37,500 nt of DNA from Mesostigma viride (Eukaryota > Streptophyta > Mesostigmatophyceae > Mesostigmatales > Mesostigmataceae). Shown piece after piece: positions 1 to 9,829 of the stretch. Location: the NCBI GenBank assembly GCA_009746045.1, contig RPFO01000213.1, positions 7,081,609 to 7,119,108 on the forward strand. The letters run 5' to 3'. Below the pieces are notes generated by a model. The model had not been told where the DNA came from. It was given only the letters and a program-made list of their open reading frames with translations, and searched no databases. Each line of letters starts with the position of its first letter. Position 1 is the stretch's first letter. The translations under genes were made by a program, and so were the position numbers.

Positions 1-362
1 GATCAGCGGAGACGCCCCTGCCTTGCACTGCATTGGCCAATAGCCCGGGCTTGCATGAAGTAGAGAGTTTTGCATCAGAAGGTAACCAACCCCTATTCTA
101 AAACCGGCTAAATTCTTCCACTAAGACCTGGCAGGTTAGTGAACAAGAAGTGACAAGTTGATGGGTTTCCACAACTCTGATGAGCACCCTGATCAAGAAC
201 ATTGGAACATCGCACGGTCCACAGCTCTTAACCCTCCCAAGCCAGAACAGCTGGCATGAAGTCACTAGAATCCCACTATGAAGGCGCTCGCCATATTCGC
301 ATGTCTAAAATGCGCCAGTTGCCACTGTCATATCTCTGCCGTGTTGTCTGAGCTCCACTTAC

Positions 363-912
363 TGCTTTCATGCTCCGTGTAGAAGGACTTGACCGACGCC
401 AGCTCCAGCGAGGTATTGGCGAGGACCTGCAGCATACCACGAAGCAGGGCAAGGATGATGATACATGTGGATCAGCTGGTGCCTGAGCAATCGTATTTGG
501 ACCATGATAAAGATCTGCATGCCTGTCGGGCTGCTGCAACTTGAAATATTGCAAGCATGCGATCCAGAAGAAGCACACTATGCACGAAATCAAGCACTTA
601 AGAATGCTTGTCTAATGCATGTTTATCAATGCAGCCACCAATAGTCAGTGAATGAAGCGTGGCACTTGTCTGGAGCCACGGCATGAAAAACAGGATCAAA
701 AGGCATCTTATGAGCTCTGACTGATTCTCCTGCCACCTAACCCTATTGCCACTGCAACGCGCTCGCCGATGCCAACCCATCAACTCCCATGTCTCCTTGG
801 CATTGCAAGGAACAGAGCGGCCTTCCTTGCTCCTTAGACGACAAGGGACAAGGTTGATCCTGCTCAAAACTGGAATACGGGCATGCCATGATGCATCTAT
901 AGCGGTGCTCAT
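363..912 (-). CDS. Possible 5' part of an unidentified gene (two exons)
   Basis: Two phase-compatible exons can be read on the minus strand. The first, 912 to 742, is 57 codons from an ATG; its product is rich in Ser, Arg and Cys, with few acidic residues early on, and could be an organelle transit peptide. It ends at a gttagg donor. The second, 426 to 363, follows a tgctgcag acceptor, encodes VLANTSLELASVKSFYTEHE and ends at a perfect gtaagt donor. Both are phase 0 at the junction. A further acceptor-like site near 28-30 could start another exon off the left edge. I do not recognise the family. The strong donor at 362-357 is the best evidence; the first exon is much less certain. Confidence 0.3.
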
Positions 913-2735
913 AAACCCTAAACTGCTATTCAATGCAGAAGACGTACGCCATTAAAAGGGCAGGCGGCGTACTACAGAAACTACAGGATGGCTGGGTCTG
1001 TACATTCTTGCAAGGACAAGCAGGTCATTTTAGAACCGAGGAGTTACCACTACCTTGAAAACTCACTTGTAACCAAACAACACATAATGGACGTTAGCAC
1101 GCAGCCTGATCCGCCTGCTGGAGATAATATAATTTGACGCTCACCAGAGATGCATACTTGGACAGCTCGTCCGATTTCCCGCCTATTGGGACAATGACCT
1201 GCAAACGAAAAACGTGGATAAGATACGTCCTTTTTCAGTCTCTAAACGGTAAACCCGCCCGTGCTCGAAAGGGCTAGCTTGCTATGTCTGGACAGAATCG
1301 GACGCGGCATCCCTTCCATGTGCAAAAAAATCATTAGTTGTGAGGGTTCCCATGCAAGCATCCTTGGCTTTGCATAGGTAGTTTGCTGTATGCTTCACAG
1401 CGAGAACCGTAAAATGAAGCAGATGTAATTGACGGCAGAAACGACAAGGCACTTGTTCAAGTAATCACGAAGCCTGAATAACGTGGTTCAGAGCCTGGCG
1501 AATATCCATGCCGCTCGCCAAGTGCAAGATGTCTGATCTTAATTCACGCGACGGCAGGAAGCAACAAAATTCCAGGCTTTTTATAGGCGCTGCAGCACTC
1601 CTTTTGCCTACCACGCGGATGGCAGACAAGTCTCCGATGGTGGCGTCATGCTGCCAGTGATTGTCTCGGATAAGCTCGCCCATATTCAATATTTAGTAAC
1701 TACAATTCGCTTTTCATTTCGCGAAACTGCATTTGATAAGACAAAATAACACAGCGATATGGGCGGAAATATCGGCACGTAATTTGAGCCTATAAATTGT
1801 CTAGTTGCCCGCCGGACTTAACGCTCATATTCTTATAATTACAGGTTGTGTCGGTCTGAGCCAGCCGTGCCTGCCCAAGTGCCATGGCAATGCCATGCGT
1901 GTAGGTAAACGTTGCTACCTCCATTTGCCCGTGTGAACTGGAGTCGGGAAATTAACGGGAGTATCGCTCTCCTTGGTGTTGTCCACCTGTCCATGCATGC
2001 ACGCATACGATGGCGAGAGTAGTAACTAGGAGCCACTAACAACTAACAAGAGTTGCTGGCGCCTTGACCGGCAGATTCTGCCCTCGCTCGGCTTCATACG
2101 GACCCTTGATGCATCCTGTCAATGCCAATTGCTTTCCGTCCAGCGTCGCTCCTGGTAAGATACGTTGTTCTCGATCAAAGTCATCGAACAGGACGAGAAA
2201 ATACGGTAGCTCACGGCGGGCACGCGTTCTGGCCTTCTTACAGTACTGTATCCGGCCCTCGGCCACTACTGTTTATGTACAAGATAGCATATTTCCTCCT
2301 AGACACGTGGCACGCTGCGAGGACTACTTTAGAAGGTGCGCAACAATAATTAGGTAATGCCGGGCAAATGCCGCGCCATTGCAACCGCTAGTCGCAGCGC
2401 ATTTTTGGCGCGGGGGATCCCCGATTCCGGCAACCAGTCATGGTACAAGAAGGTTCCAAACCATGCACTGAACATTCCGCGCGACGAATGCACGCAACCG
2501 AAGCATGCGCTGTCCCAAAACACGGCAGTGGAAGGCATTCAATTGGGTTCCAGCGCAGAATGAGCTCTGATGTTTCACGGCTCAAAGCTCTCGAAATGGT
2601 AACGGATCTCAGTCTAAACAGGATAAAAGTGGGGCATTTTGCAATAAAGCTGTACCGACATCGCATTTCCGGGGTCCATCCACACCTCAACTGCCGCCTT
2701 TATTCTTGAAACGTTCTCCATTGCGTCTTCTCACA
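913..2735. other. Spacer with no supported gene
   Basis: Short ORFs exist on both strands (for example minus 1689-1465 and minus 2266-2036) but none has a recognisable domain or a consistent exon chain. The minus ORF at 1689 contains a possible donor (gtaggc) after the codons for GDLSAIRV, so it might be a small first exon, but I found no partner. The interval probably holds the 5' flank of the DPBB gene at 2736. Confidence 0.4.
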
Positions 2736-2813
2736 ATGCGTTTTGTGACATTCCTGCCGCTCATTTTTGCGGGATGTATGGTCGCCGCTCTCCTGCCTGC
2801 TGCCAGCGCCGAG
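2736..2813 (+). other. Signal-peptide exon of the DPBB gene
   Basis: This exon encodes 26 residues starting MRFVTFLPLIFAGCM and ending PAASAE, then a gtaata donor. The exon boundary falls almost exactly at the predicted signal cleavage site, so the secretion signal is carried by its own exon. Confidence 0.8.
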
Positions 2814-4769
2814 GTAATAAATCCCACTAATTCAGCTCGGTTTTGAGGGCATTCGGTTTCCTGAAATCTGCGCTGTTCGTGCTTTGAAACTTTTTATATA
2901 AAACACTCGCAATGCGGAATTACATTGTGATAACGACGTTGGCTTATCGATCCGGTGTATATATTGTCCTCTTCATCGCATGTATCCATAGTGGTACACC
3001 AGCGCCAACATCGGTCCAATGGCAGGCTGGAAACGAGGTCTCAGCGTGAATTACGGCATGCCAAGCGGTGCGTCTGGCCCGTTATGGTGTTTCGCCACTC
3101 GAGGCCGCCGTTTTCGTGCAAACTTTAATGGTTCCATGGTATTTTGCGGGCATAACTCAATCCTTTATTTCCTCCCTCCTTCACCTCACATCATTTTCTT
3201 AACATTTATGTCTTTGATGCTTCCCCATTACTTTGGCGGGTGCAGGCGCTTCCGGCGGACGGGATCACTCTGGCATGGATCCGAACTTCGGCGCTTGCCG
3301 TTTCGGGCGCCTGTTGGGCAGCGTAGGGCGGTTTTATGCTGCAGTTAGCGACGTCTCCTCCTTCGGAATGCGTTGTGGAGGCGGGTATGTCAACAATGTC
3401 CTATCTAGCTATTTTCCATAAGATTTTTATGTTCTGTTCACAACACCTGTTCTTTTTCTTTCTTGCCTGGCCTGCAGACAGTATTTTTTCCCCTTTCCTT
3501 TAACTTGTGATGTACAAAGCAGCTTTCTGACGCAAACCTTTGTTTCTGGACTTCGTTCTGTCTGTCGATAAACTACTCCAGACCTCGGCCTCCGTGCGGT
3601 GGCCCAGCCTGTGGCCGATGCATAGCTGTCACCTGTGTTGCCAAGCTAAGGTGAGAAAGGATCTCCAAAATCATTGCTTTCCACCACACATGATGGCATG
3701 CAGTTCTCGCGTTGATGCGCTGTATGGCACATATCTTTCCATGCAAGTAACATTGGCTTCTTTGGTTGTGAAACCTTGAATTATATTTGCCCCTCTGGGC
3801 GTTGCAGGAGCAATTTGTGGACAAGAATTTTCGCCAGCGACCTTGGGAGGAACTCTGTGTGCATTGGCGGAGCCAGATCAAAAGCAGTTGTTCTCAAGAT
3901 TACAGATGCCTGCCCTGCTAACCAGTAAGTGCATCTGTCATGGCATGCAAGAACTGTGGGCAATTTACTGGCTTTGATTTGTGGGCACGCAAGATTGTCT
4001 TTAGGTTTTTGTCCTTCCCTCCCCGGCAGCCCCCCAATCTTCCCAAGTTGTTGTGCATCTGTTGTGATGTATGCAAATAAAAGGTAGCGCCATCATTAGG
4101 TACTGCTCAGATATGCTAGCTTGTGGATTATAGAGCCCAGCAAGAGCAAGTATATGTGTATTCGTGGCTGCATATTTTGTTACTGCACCTCAGAAAGCCG
4201 TAGTTGCATCACCCAAGGATATGACATTGTAGGCACTTACCACAAAGGTGAACTGAGAAAAAGAAGAGAAAACTTGGAAGCAGGTGCACAGGCATAAGGT
4301 TGTTGCGCATATAACAACATTGCAGCTTTTTTCGGTGCGTCTTTGTATCACAACTATGATTTGTACTGCGTAATTTGCTATTATCCATCTCTCTCATGTA
4401 TCCTGATCGTCTTCTACTTTTAATATTATAACTTTTGTAACGAGCAGCTGTTCTTTCTTTAGGGTCCTAGTACAAATAAGCGCAGTGTGGATGTGCATGA
4501 CTGTTGCATAATTATATTCCTTCCTTGGCTCCATGCATCAATGTCACGTGCTTGTAAACTACAGCTGGAACAACAAAAGGAAAGGAAACAGGAACATTTG
4601 TGGACAGCGCCAACGTGATACCATTGATATGGCAGCTTATGCTTTCAACAAGATTGTCAGTGGGAATCCAGGGCAGATCCATATGGAGTGGCGGTGGGCC
4701 TCATGCCAGCAGCTGGGCGAGTGGACGGCCACCAGGACAGGATTTTTGAGTCGGAGGATTTCCAGCTAA
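2736..4769 (+). CDS. Secreted DPBB (expansin/EG45-like fold) protein, 227 aa, 6 exons
   Basis: Exons: 2736-2813, 2992-3067, 3246-3384, 3582-3650, 3808-3924 and 4565-4769. All junctions are GT-AG and frame-compatible, giving 684 nt including the stop. Residues 1-24 form a typical signal peptide (short basic start, hydrophobic core, AASA before the cleavage site). The rest matches a six-stranded double-psi beta-barrel of the expansin/EG45/PNP type: WY at 27-28, FGACRFG at 66-72, then MRCGGG, CGGPACGRCIAVTC, the hallmark KITDACPANH, and a final strand ending MEWRWASC. About ten conserved Cys are expected to form disulfides. DTIDMAAYAFNKI stands where expansins have HFDLSxxAF. The protein ends about 20 residues after this domain, so the expansin C-terminal binding module (CBM63) is missing. 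Family knowledge suggests a wall-loosening or apoplastic role without hydrolysis; that is inference. Confidence 0.85.
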
Positions 4770-5150
4770 ATTATTGCCATTATGCATGTCAAGTGCTGGC
4801 ATTTTGATGCAACAAAACTTGTGCTATATCTTGGTCTATGGGACACTATCTGAGATTGTATATTATTTACTTCCATAGTGGCTGTGTCCATTTTGGCACG
4901 GAGTCTAGTCTTGATGCTCAATGTGTGTTATTATAGTAATTAATATCGCACTGTGCAGTGCCATACTTTTGTTGGATTTAAATCCTGCACAGGACAAACT
5001 GTGTGATGTCATACTTGTTTATTTATTTTAATGGAATACGATTTTTCCAGTATATCAAGGAGACAACCAACAGTATATAATAATATCTACTAATCAAATT
5101 TGATTTAATTTGGCCTTTTTGGCGATACAGGTCTCTCATGCATGATTAAT
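4770..5150. other. AT-rich 3' flank of the DPBB gene
   Basis: The composition is clearly AT-rich and no ORF or repeat is evident. It probably contains the 3' UTR and the polyadenylation region of the DPBB gene. I could not pick a definite poly(A) signal. Confidence 0.4.
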
Positions 5151-5300
5151 TAATTAATTAAACTCGTGCTCCCGTCGGGGAGTCACGGAGCACCGAAGTG
5201 CTTTTAATCCCTGCATATGCGCAGGGAGAAAGGGCAGAGACCCCCTTTCTCCTTCATGCTAGAGGCATGCCACAGCGGCAATCGGACACGCAACAGACGA
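5145..5300 (-). mobile_element. LINE 3' end, family 1 (tail and hairpins)
   Basis: Read on the minus strand this is a LINE 3' terminus. It has a stem AGCAC / loop TTCG-type hairpin (here cttcggtg), a second hairpin CTCCC/GGGAG (5169-5182), and then a TTAATTAATTAAT tail at 5149-5162. The upstream UTR also carries an inverted pair around ccctgcatatgcgcaggg. The same 3' UTR recurs at 12341-12470. Confidence 0.65.
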
Positions 5301-5477
5301 TCCGGCAAGTGCTGTGGGTGCATGTAAGACGCATGTGAGCATATCATCAGTAATAAGTCTCCTTGATATCATCAGTAACAGGAGGAAAACATGGTTTCGA
5401 CTTAGGACTTTGGTCTTTGAGGTTTTTTGCAAAACTTAGCCCTAACCGGGAGAAGACAAGTCTGCGGGGGCTGAAAT

Positions 5478-5560
5478 TAATTAATTAAGTAATTAATTAA
5501 ACTCGTGCTCCCGTTGGGGAGTCACGGAGCACCGGAGTGCTTTTAGGGGCTGCTTTTTGG
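5478..5560 (-). mobile_element. LINE 3' end, family 1, short copy
   Basis: This is a second minus-oriented 3' terminus, with hairpin ctcccgttggggag at 5509-5522 and an AATTA-type tail at 5478-5500. Only the last 60-80 bases of the element remain. The sequence gggctgaaattaa occurs on both sides (about 5468-5480 and 5562-5574), consistent with a target-site duplication. Confidence 0.6.
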
Positions 5561-5632
5561 GGGCTGAAATTAACAGAGCGGAAGCAGCGACGGCCAATCT
5601 TGACTATGCCGTTGTGGACGATGCTGACATGG

Positions 5633-6147
5633 TAAGAGGCCTGCCTCTATGAATATATAGTTTTGGAGGCGAGTTTCTGTTGGCGTTAAGTCGTAGTATT
5701 GTACGATTGATAGATTGGTAGTGCATTGGTGGTACTGTGCACACGACGGTATTGGACGGAGTTCCCGGAATCCCGGTCTGGCAAGCGGATTTTGCATCTC
5801 ACGGGTACATCTCACGGGTACATCTCACGGGTACACGACGCGGCACGGCGTTGTAAAATGGCTCGCAGAAAAGCTAGGAACCTAGGCGACTATTTGGCGC
5901 CGCGTCGGTCGTGACGTTGTTTACTCCGTTGGATCTGCATCTACGGCGTTCGTGGGTTGTTTCGAAACCCGGTCGATGAGATTTAACGGAGAAGTCGGGT
6001 ATATAATTGATCCTTTTTTGACAACTATGTGAAAATGTAAAAGTCGAAATGAATTACACGGCTTGACATGTTGTCGTCCAATACTACAAGTTAACGCCAA
6101 TCGACACTCGTCTCCAAAAATATATCTTGATAGAGGCATGCCTCTTA
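5633..6147. mobile_element. MITE with ~80-bp terminal inverted repeats and TA duplication
   Basis: The ends at 5635-5715 and 6065-6145 are inverted copies at roughly 75-80% identity. Both begin AGAGGC-TGCCTCTAT, then have a TATAT-rich stretch, TTTTGGAG-CGAGT, TTGGCGTTAA and GTAGTATT. The element is 511 bp and is flanked by TA on both sides (5633-5634 and 6146-6147), the target duplication of Tc1/mariner-type transposons. The interior has no transposase-length ORF, so it is a non-autonomous element. The outermost bases are themselves palindromic (GAGGCATGCCTC on the right end). Confidence 0.7.
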
Positions 6148-6394
6148 ATTAATTTCAAGGTACTTCTTAATTAATCTCGGGCCCCGCCTCGGGCTCATTG
6201 AAGTCTGCAAAAAAAAAAGTCTGCAAGTCCGAGAAAAGGTGAATACAACAACTTCATCATCAGTAACATAATCAGTAACAAGTAGCGTGGGCAAGTAATC
6301 TGATCATAGCCAGGACGTAGCATGGCTCTACAAGCTAGGGCTAAACTAAGCTGAGGCTATGGCTGGTTGTGTACCGTGTGTTAGCGGTGCACCC

Positions 6395-7046
6395 CGAGCA
6401 AGTGTCGTTTACATTCCCACCCTTGCAAGAAGTAGCTTAGAATGTATTATAGGCCATATCAAGGAGATAACCAGCGCAGGCCAGAAATTGGGAGAATCCG
6501 GACCATGGTAGCTCGAGCCTGCCGTTATCTTGTCCGCGTGTTCGAGTCGTTCAGGGTTATGAATATGAATATGGTGATGGAAATGTGGAGCCTTGTGCAT
6601 TGAAATTATGGCTGGCTTACGTGTAGAGCAACTAGATGACCTAGACGGTGGGGCCGGAAACAGCTTGCTTGATCAGGGCGTGTGTTTCGAGCCTAACTGG
6701 CCGGGAGTGTCTGGGGGTAAGCACCATTGCTGCGATCGCTCTTCCACCATTTACGAGGAAATACCCGCAAATGGGAAACCACTGAAAAGGTCTAGCTAGT
6801 CAGTCATTACGTTAGCCATGTGCCGTGATTCCAAACGTCCAAGAACTGCACACGGTGCAAAGGCAAAAATCCGGAGGACAGCACTTTCAAATGTGCGGCG
6901 GGAACCAAAAGCCCGCGTATGCCAGAAAACATCGTGTTGCTGCAGCGACGCGACGATGTGGACAACGAATCCAGTTGGAACGGCCGCAAAGGAGATCTGG
7001 CATCACAGGGTTCAGCAGATGTGCGGAGATACTATTCCCCTAGCTT
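6395..7046 (+). repeat. LINE 3' UTR fragment, dispersed repeat and unassigned sequence
   Basis: Positions 6395-6456 match the family-2 LINE 3' UTR (GAGCAAGTGTCGTTTACATT, then TAGAATGTATTA). From 6457 to 6590 a separate repeat begins that recurs at 23953-24067 in an intron of the NTMC2 gene. The remainder to 7046 shows no gene I can support. Its end (CCCCTAGCTTCTCTGGGCTAT) matches LINE 3' UTR sequence, so it is probably the left part of a copy split by the insertion at 7058. Confidence 0.5.
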
Positions 7047-7490
7047 CTCTGGGCTATCAATTAATTAATTAATTAATTAGAAACATAACTCCGTTGGGAG
7101 TATCTGTAGCACATATCCCTGAGAAGGGGCATATGGCTTTTAATACATTCTGGGCTACTTCATGCAAGGATGGGAATGTAAGCTACCCTTGCTCTATAGG
7201 TGCACCAAGGCACCTGCACCCTCATGATCTATCACGCTATGCCCAGCTAATTAAGGGGGAGCATGTCATGTGGGGGAAGATCGTCATAGCTATACAAGAG
7301 GCTAGGGCATGGCTTCTCAGCAGAGAGTGACTCCCTGCATGGGCACTGCATAATACAATAAAGCTAGGCATCATCTGGAGGGTGGCTCATCATCATAGGC
7401 ACACATGTACATGACTACTAAAAATGCTAGGCCTCAGCTGTTATAGTGCCTGTAGTAGGCGGGCATGTACAAGGTCACTGTCTACACTAA

Positions 7491-9155
7491 CTAGTCTACA
7501 CTACTGCTGCTGTATTCCCCTAGGCTGGGGCTGCTGCATGGGGTCGCTGGGGCCGCGGTGGTCGAGGGGGTCGCGTGCCAGGGCTTGTGGCCGACGTAGA
7601 TGGCCGCCCCCTTCCAGTACACCGGCCTGCCCGCCTTGGTCTGCCGGAGCTGGAGGTAGGTCGGCCATAGCTCCCGTCGCCGTTGTTGCCGCGCCAGGGT
7701 CAAGTCGTCGTCCACGGTGAAGTGAGTCTTCTCGAGCCGCTTGCGGTGTCTGAGAAACGAAATCTTGTCCGCTGGGCTCGCAAAGATGAGAAGAAGCGGA
7801 GGCGCCCCTGCCTTACCGGCCCCGCGCGCGGGGGAGGCGGTGGGCGGTCACCAAAAAGGCCCATGCGTGCAAGGATTTTGCTCTCAAACGCACGTGCAAG
7901 CTTCTCGGAATTCTCACCTTCTTCCATGCCGAAGTTCTTCAGTATGGCGTTGAGGCTGCGCTTGGCGAGCTCGGCCTCCTCGCGGAGGTCAAGCGTCTGC
8001 CGCTGGAGCTGGGCTGCGACGGCGGAGGTGGTGCATGGAGGTGGTATGTTGCTTAACCCTTGGATGGTACTAGTACCTATTTCTAGTTACCAGTTTTACT
8101 CGTAACTACAAATAGTGACCAGTTTTAGAACCGAGCTGGCGCGAATGCCAGTAGATATTTCCGTGATATTTTTAGGTCTGCTGCTAGAGCTAGATGTGTA
8201 GTACACCCTGATACCGGACATCACTATGTTCAGACCAAGTTTGCAGGGACTAATTGACGGTTACAGTACAGGGGGGTACCCTGGTGCACAGCTGCCACTC
8301 ATTTTTAGCTTGTCATCTTCCAGTTATTTTTAGATAGTACAGCTGGGTCCCTGGGACAACCTGTGATGTGAGTGTTCAGAAGCCATGCATGGCTACCAAT
8401 TTAGCTGCCTTTCCAAGGCCAGGTCCAATAAAGTTGTTTAAACCACATAAAATGCATTTTAGGTGTATCATGTCTCGCACCCAGCGGATCCCCCTGGGGG
8501 GGGTCCTTAAAATGTACCCATAGGACATTGCAACATGACCACCAACATGACCCCCAAGTAACTCAATATATGTGTGTGCCTTGGTCCCAATATGGATAGT
8601 AAAATTGTTATTAGGTTGGTTTGTGGACATTATAGTGCAAAGTGCAACTGGTAACTACTTTTAGGAACGAGTTAGACACCATCCAAGGGTTAAGCATGTC
8701 CGCCCAGGTCGTGATGGGAGGAACATCGCCGGCCAGGCCAGCAGGGGCTGGCTTGGCGGCAATGTCCTTCACCGCCTGCCAGGGCGGTGAGGCCTGCGGT
8801 GTTCTGCAGGACCTCGATAGCGATTGCATTATCCTTGAGGCGCAGGTCGATGTCGCGGAGCTGGGCGGTGATGGAGTCGGTGGAGGCGGACGGGGGGGGG
8901 GGGGGGAGGCGAGGATTGAGGGTGGCGGTGGCGGTGGGGATGGTGGGAAGCTCAGTAGCCAGCGTGCCTCCCATGGCCGCCACATCTGTGGCAAGGGGGG
9001 TCACGTGTTGCTCGAAAGCTTCCTTAAGGAGGGTGCGGATGGTGGTTTCGGTGGGGAAGGTGGGGGGGGGCGGTGGGGAAGCCCAGATCGATCGCGGTTT
9101 CGGAGCGGCCAAGGAGGGAGCAGAGGGCGTAGCGTTGGAGCTTGGGGCGATTCAT
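7491..9155 (-). pseudogene. LINE ORF1 protein gene, broken (copy A)
   Basis: The reading starts at ATG 9155 (MNRPKLQRYALCSLLGRSET), shifts frame in the C-rich stretch near 9060-9080, and continues as a long helical region (LLKEAFEQHVTPLATDVAAM; ITAQLRDIDLRLKDNAIAIE) suited to a coiled coil. After the MITE it resumes with LDLREEAELAKRSLNAILKN, then a conserved C-terminal block DDDLTLARQQRRRELWPTYL and VYWKGAAIYV, ending at TAG-type stop 7493-7491. This order (coiled coil, central domain, C-terminal domain with 'DLT..QQ..RR..WP' and 'Y..G..IYV') is what L1-clade ORF1 proteins, which bind RNA, look like. At least two frameshifts and the MITE make it non-functional. Confidence 0.65.
8053..8693. 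mobile_element. piggyBac-type MITE inside LINE ORF1
   Basis: The element occupies 8057-8689 (633 bp), flanked by TTAA at 8053-8056 and 8690-8693. Termini are inverted: CCCTTGGATGGT at the left, ACCATCCAAGGG at the right, with further inverted similarity (AGTTACCAGTT about 30-40 bp in from each end). TTAA duplication plus CCC-starting termini is the piggyBac signature. There is no transposase ORF. The paralogous ORF1 at 11735-11750 carries the unoccupied site TGCTTAAGCA at the same position. Confidence 0.75.
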
Positions 9156-9186
9156 GCGGTGAACGATTGGGAGAGCTCTGGGCTAT

Positions 9187-9300
9187 GTGCTACATATACT
9201 CCCAATTAACGGAGTTATGTTCATAGTTAATTAAATAATTAATTAATTAGCGGTGCACGTGACTACATCACTTGATCATGCATGATGCACAACTAAAATG
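9187..9300 (+). mobile_element. LINE 3' end, family 2 (host of copy A) and its tail
   Basis: TGTGCTACATATACTCCC at 9187 onwards continues the 3' UTR split by copy A. The hairpin has an enlarged loop (ACTCCC-AATTAA-CGGAGT, 9199-9216). The tail AATTAATTAATTAG lies at 9237-9250. The rest to 9300 is unassigned. Confidence 0.6.
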
Positions 9301-9309
9301 TAAGTAAAT

Positions 9310-9795
9310 ACTTGCGTGTCATGTGCAGAGCCCGCACAGCCCGCACAGCCCGCACAGCCCGGGCGCTTTGTCCCCACATTACGTGCCCCTGACCGCGCGC
9401 GGCCGGGCCGCCATCCGTGGACTTTCCGTGATAGGCTAGGCATGGGCATGTGCTACCCTAGACGGGACGGGCTCACGCCCAGGCAGCCTCCTGGTTTGTC
9501 TGTAGTATGGAGGCAGATGGCTCACAAGGATATAGGCGGCAAGTAGTGATGAAGGAGACCACCCTCAGTCCCCCAAGCTGGTCAGTGGGGGCTCGATCCG
9601 CGCGTGACCCAATCTTGGCATTCATAGCGATTCGGCCGTGCATGGTGCCCACAACCCTGTAACTAGGAACTAGATAACTAGCATCATCCATTCCATTCCA
9701 TCGCATTTTTCCCTCCCACTGAGCCCGACTTATGCTCACGTGACGCGGTCATGTGTACATTAATGATTGAATTAATGAATGAATGAATGAACGAG
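9310..9795 (+). mobile_element. LINE ORF2 C-terminal relic with TGAA-type tail
   Basis: The stretch 9400-9550 encodes GRHPWTFRDRLGMGMCY and LSVVWRQMAHKDIGGK, matching the end of LINE ORF2 polyproteins (R-RPxTFRDRL followed by a tryptophan-rich MAxDRxxWR-like segment). Stop codons and shifts break it. A short CCCGCACAG tandem (about four copies) sits at 9328-9362. The fragment ends in ATTGAATTAATGAATGAATG at 9766-9790, a different tail from the TTAAT families. Confidence 0.5.
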
Positions 9796-9829
9796 AGATG
9801 TATGCAAGAACATGGCTTCCCATTCATCA

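Larger units (their letters stand above)
7047..9186 (-). mobile_element. Non-LTR retrotransposon, ORF1-only family, near full length (copy A)
   Basis: This is a minus-strand element from about 9175 (5') to 7058 (3'), flanked by an 11-bp target duplication CTCTGGGCTAT at 7047-7057 and 9176-9186. It contains an ORF1-type coding region (9155 to 7491), about 430 bp of 3' UTR, the hairpin ACTCC-CAAC-GGAGT (7088-7101) and an AATTA tail at 7058-7078. There is no ORF2. The target was itself the 3' UTR of a plus-oriented member of the same family, whose tail resumes at 9187-9250. A 633-bp MITE interrupts ORF1. Confidence 0.75.

Noticed and set aside
2036-2266. 76-codon minus-strand ORF beginning MAEGRIQYC
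   Set aside because: The composition is protein-like, but there is no recognisable domain or clear splice partner, and an internal CTGTAAGA donor-like site makes the frame doubtful. A plus-strand frame of similar length overlaps it.
8642-9226. 194-codon plus-strand ORF, Gly-rich
   Set aside because: It is antisense to LINE ORF1 copy A, whose minus-strand frames match paralogous copies at 11415 and 13291; the plus frame does not.
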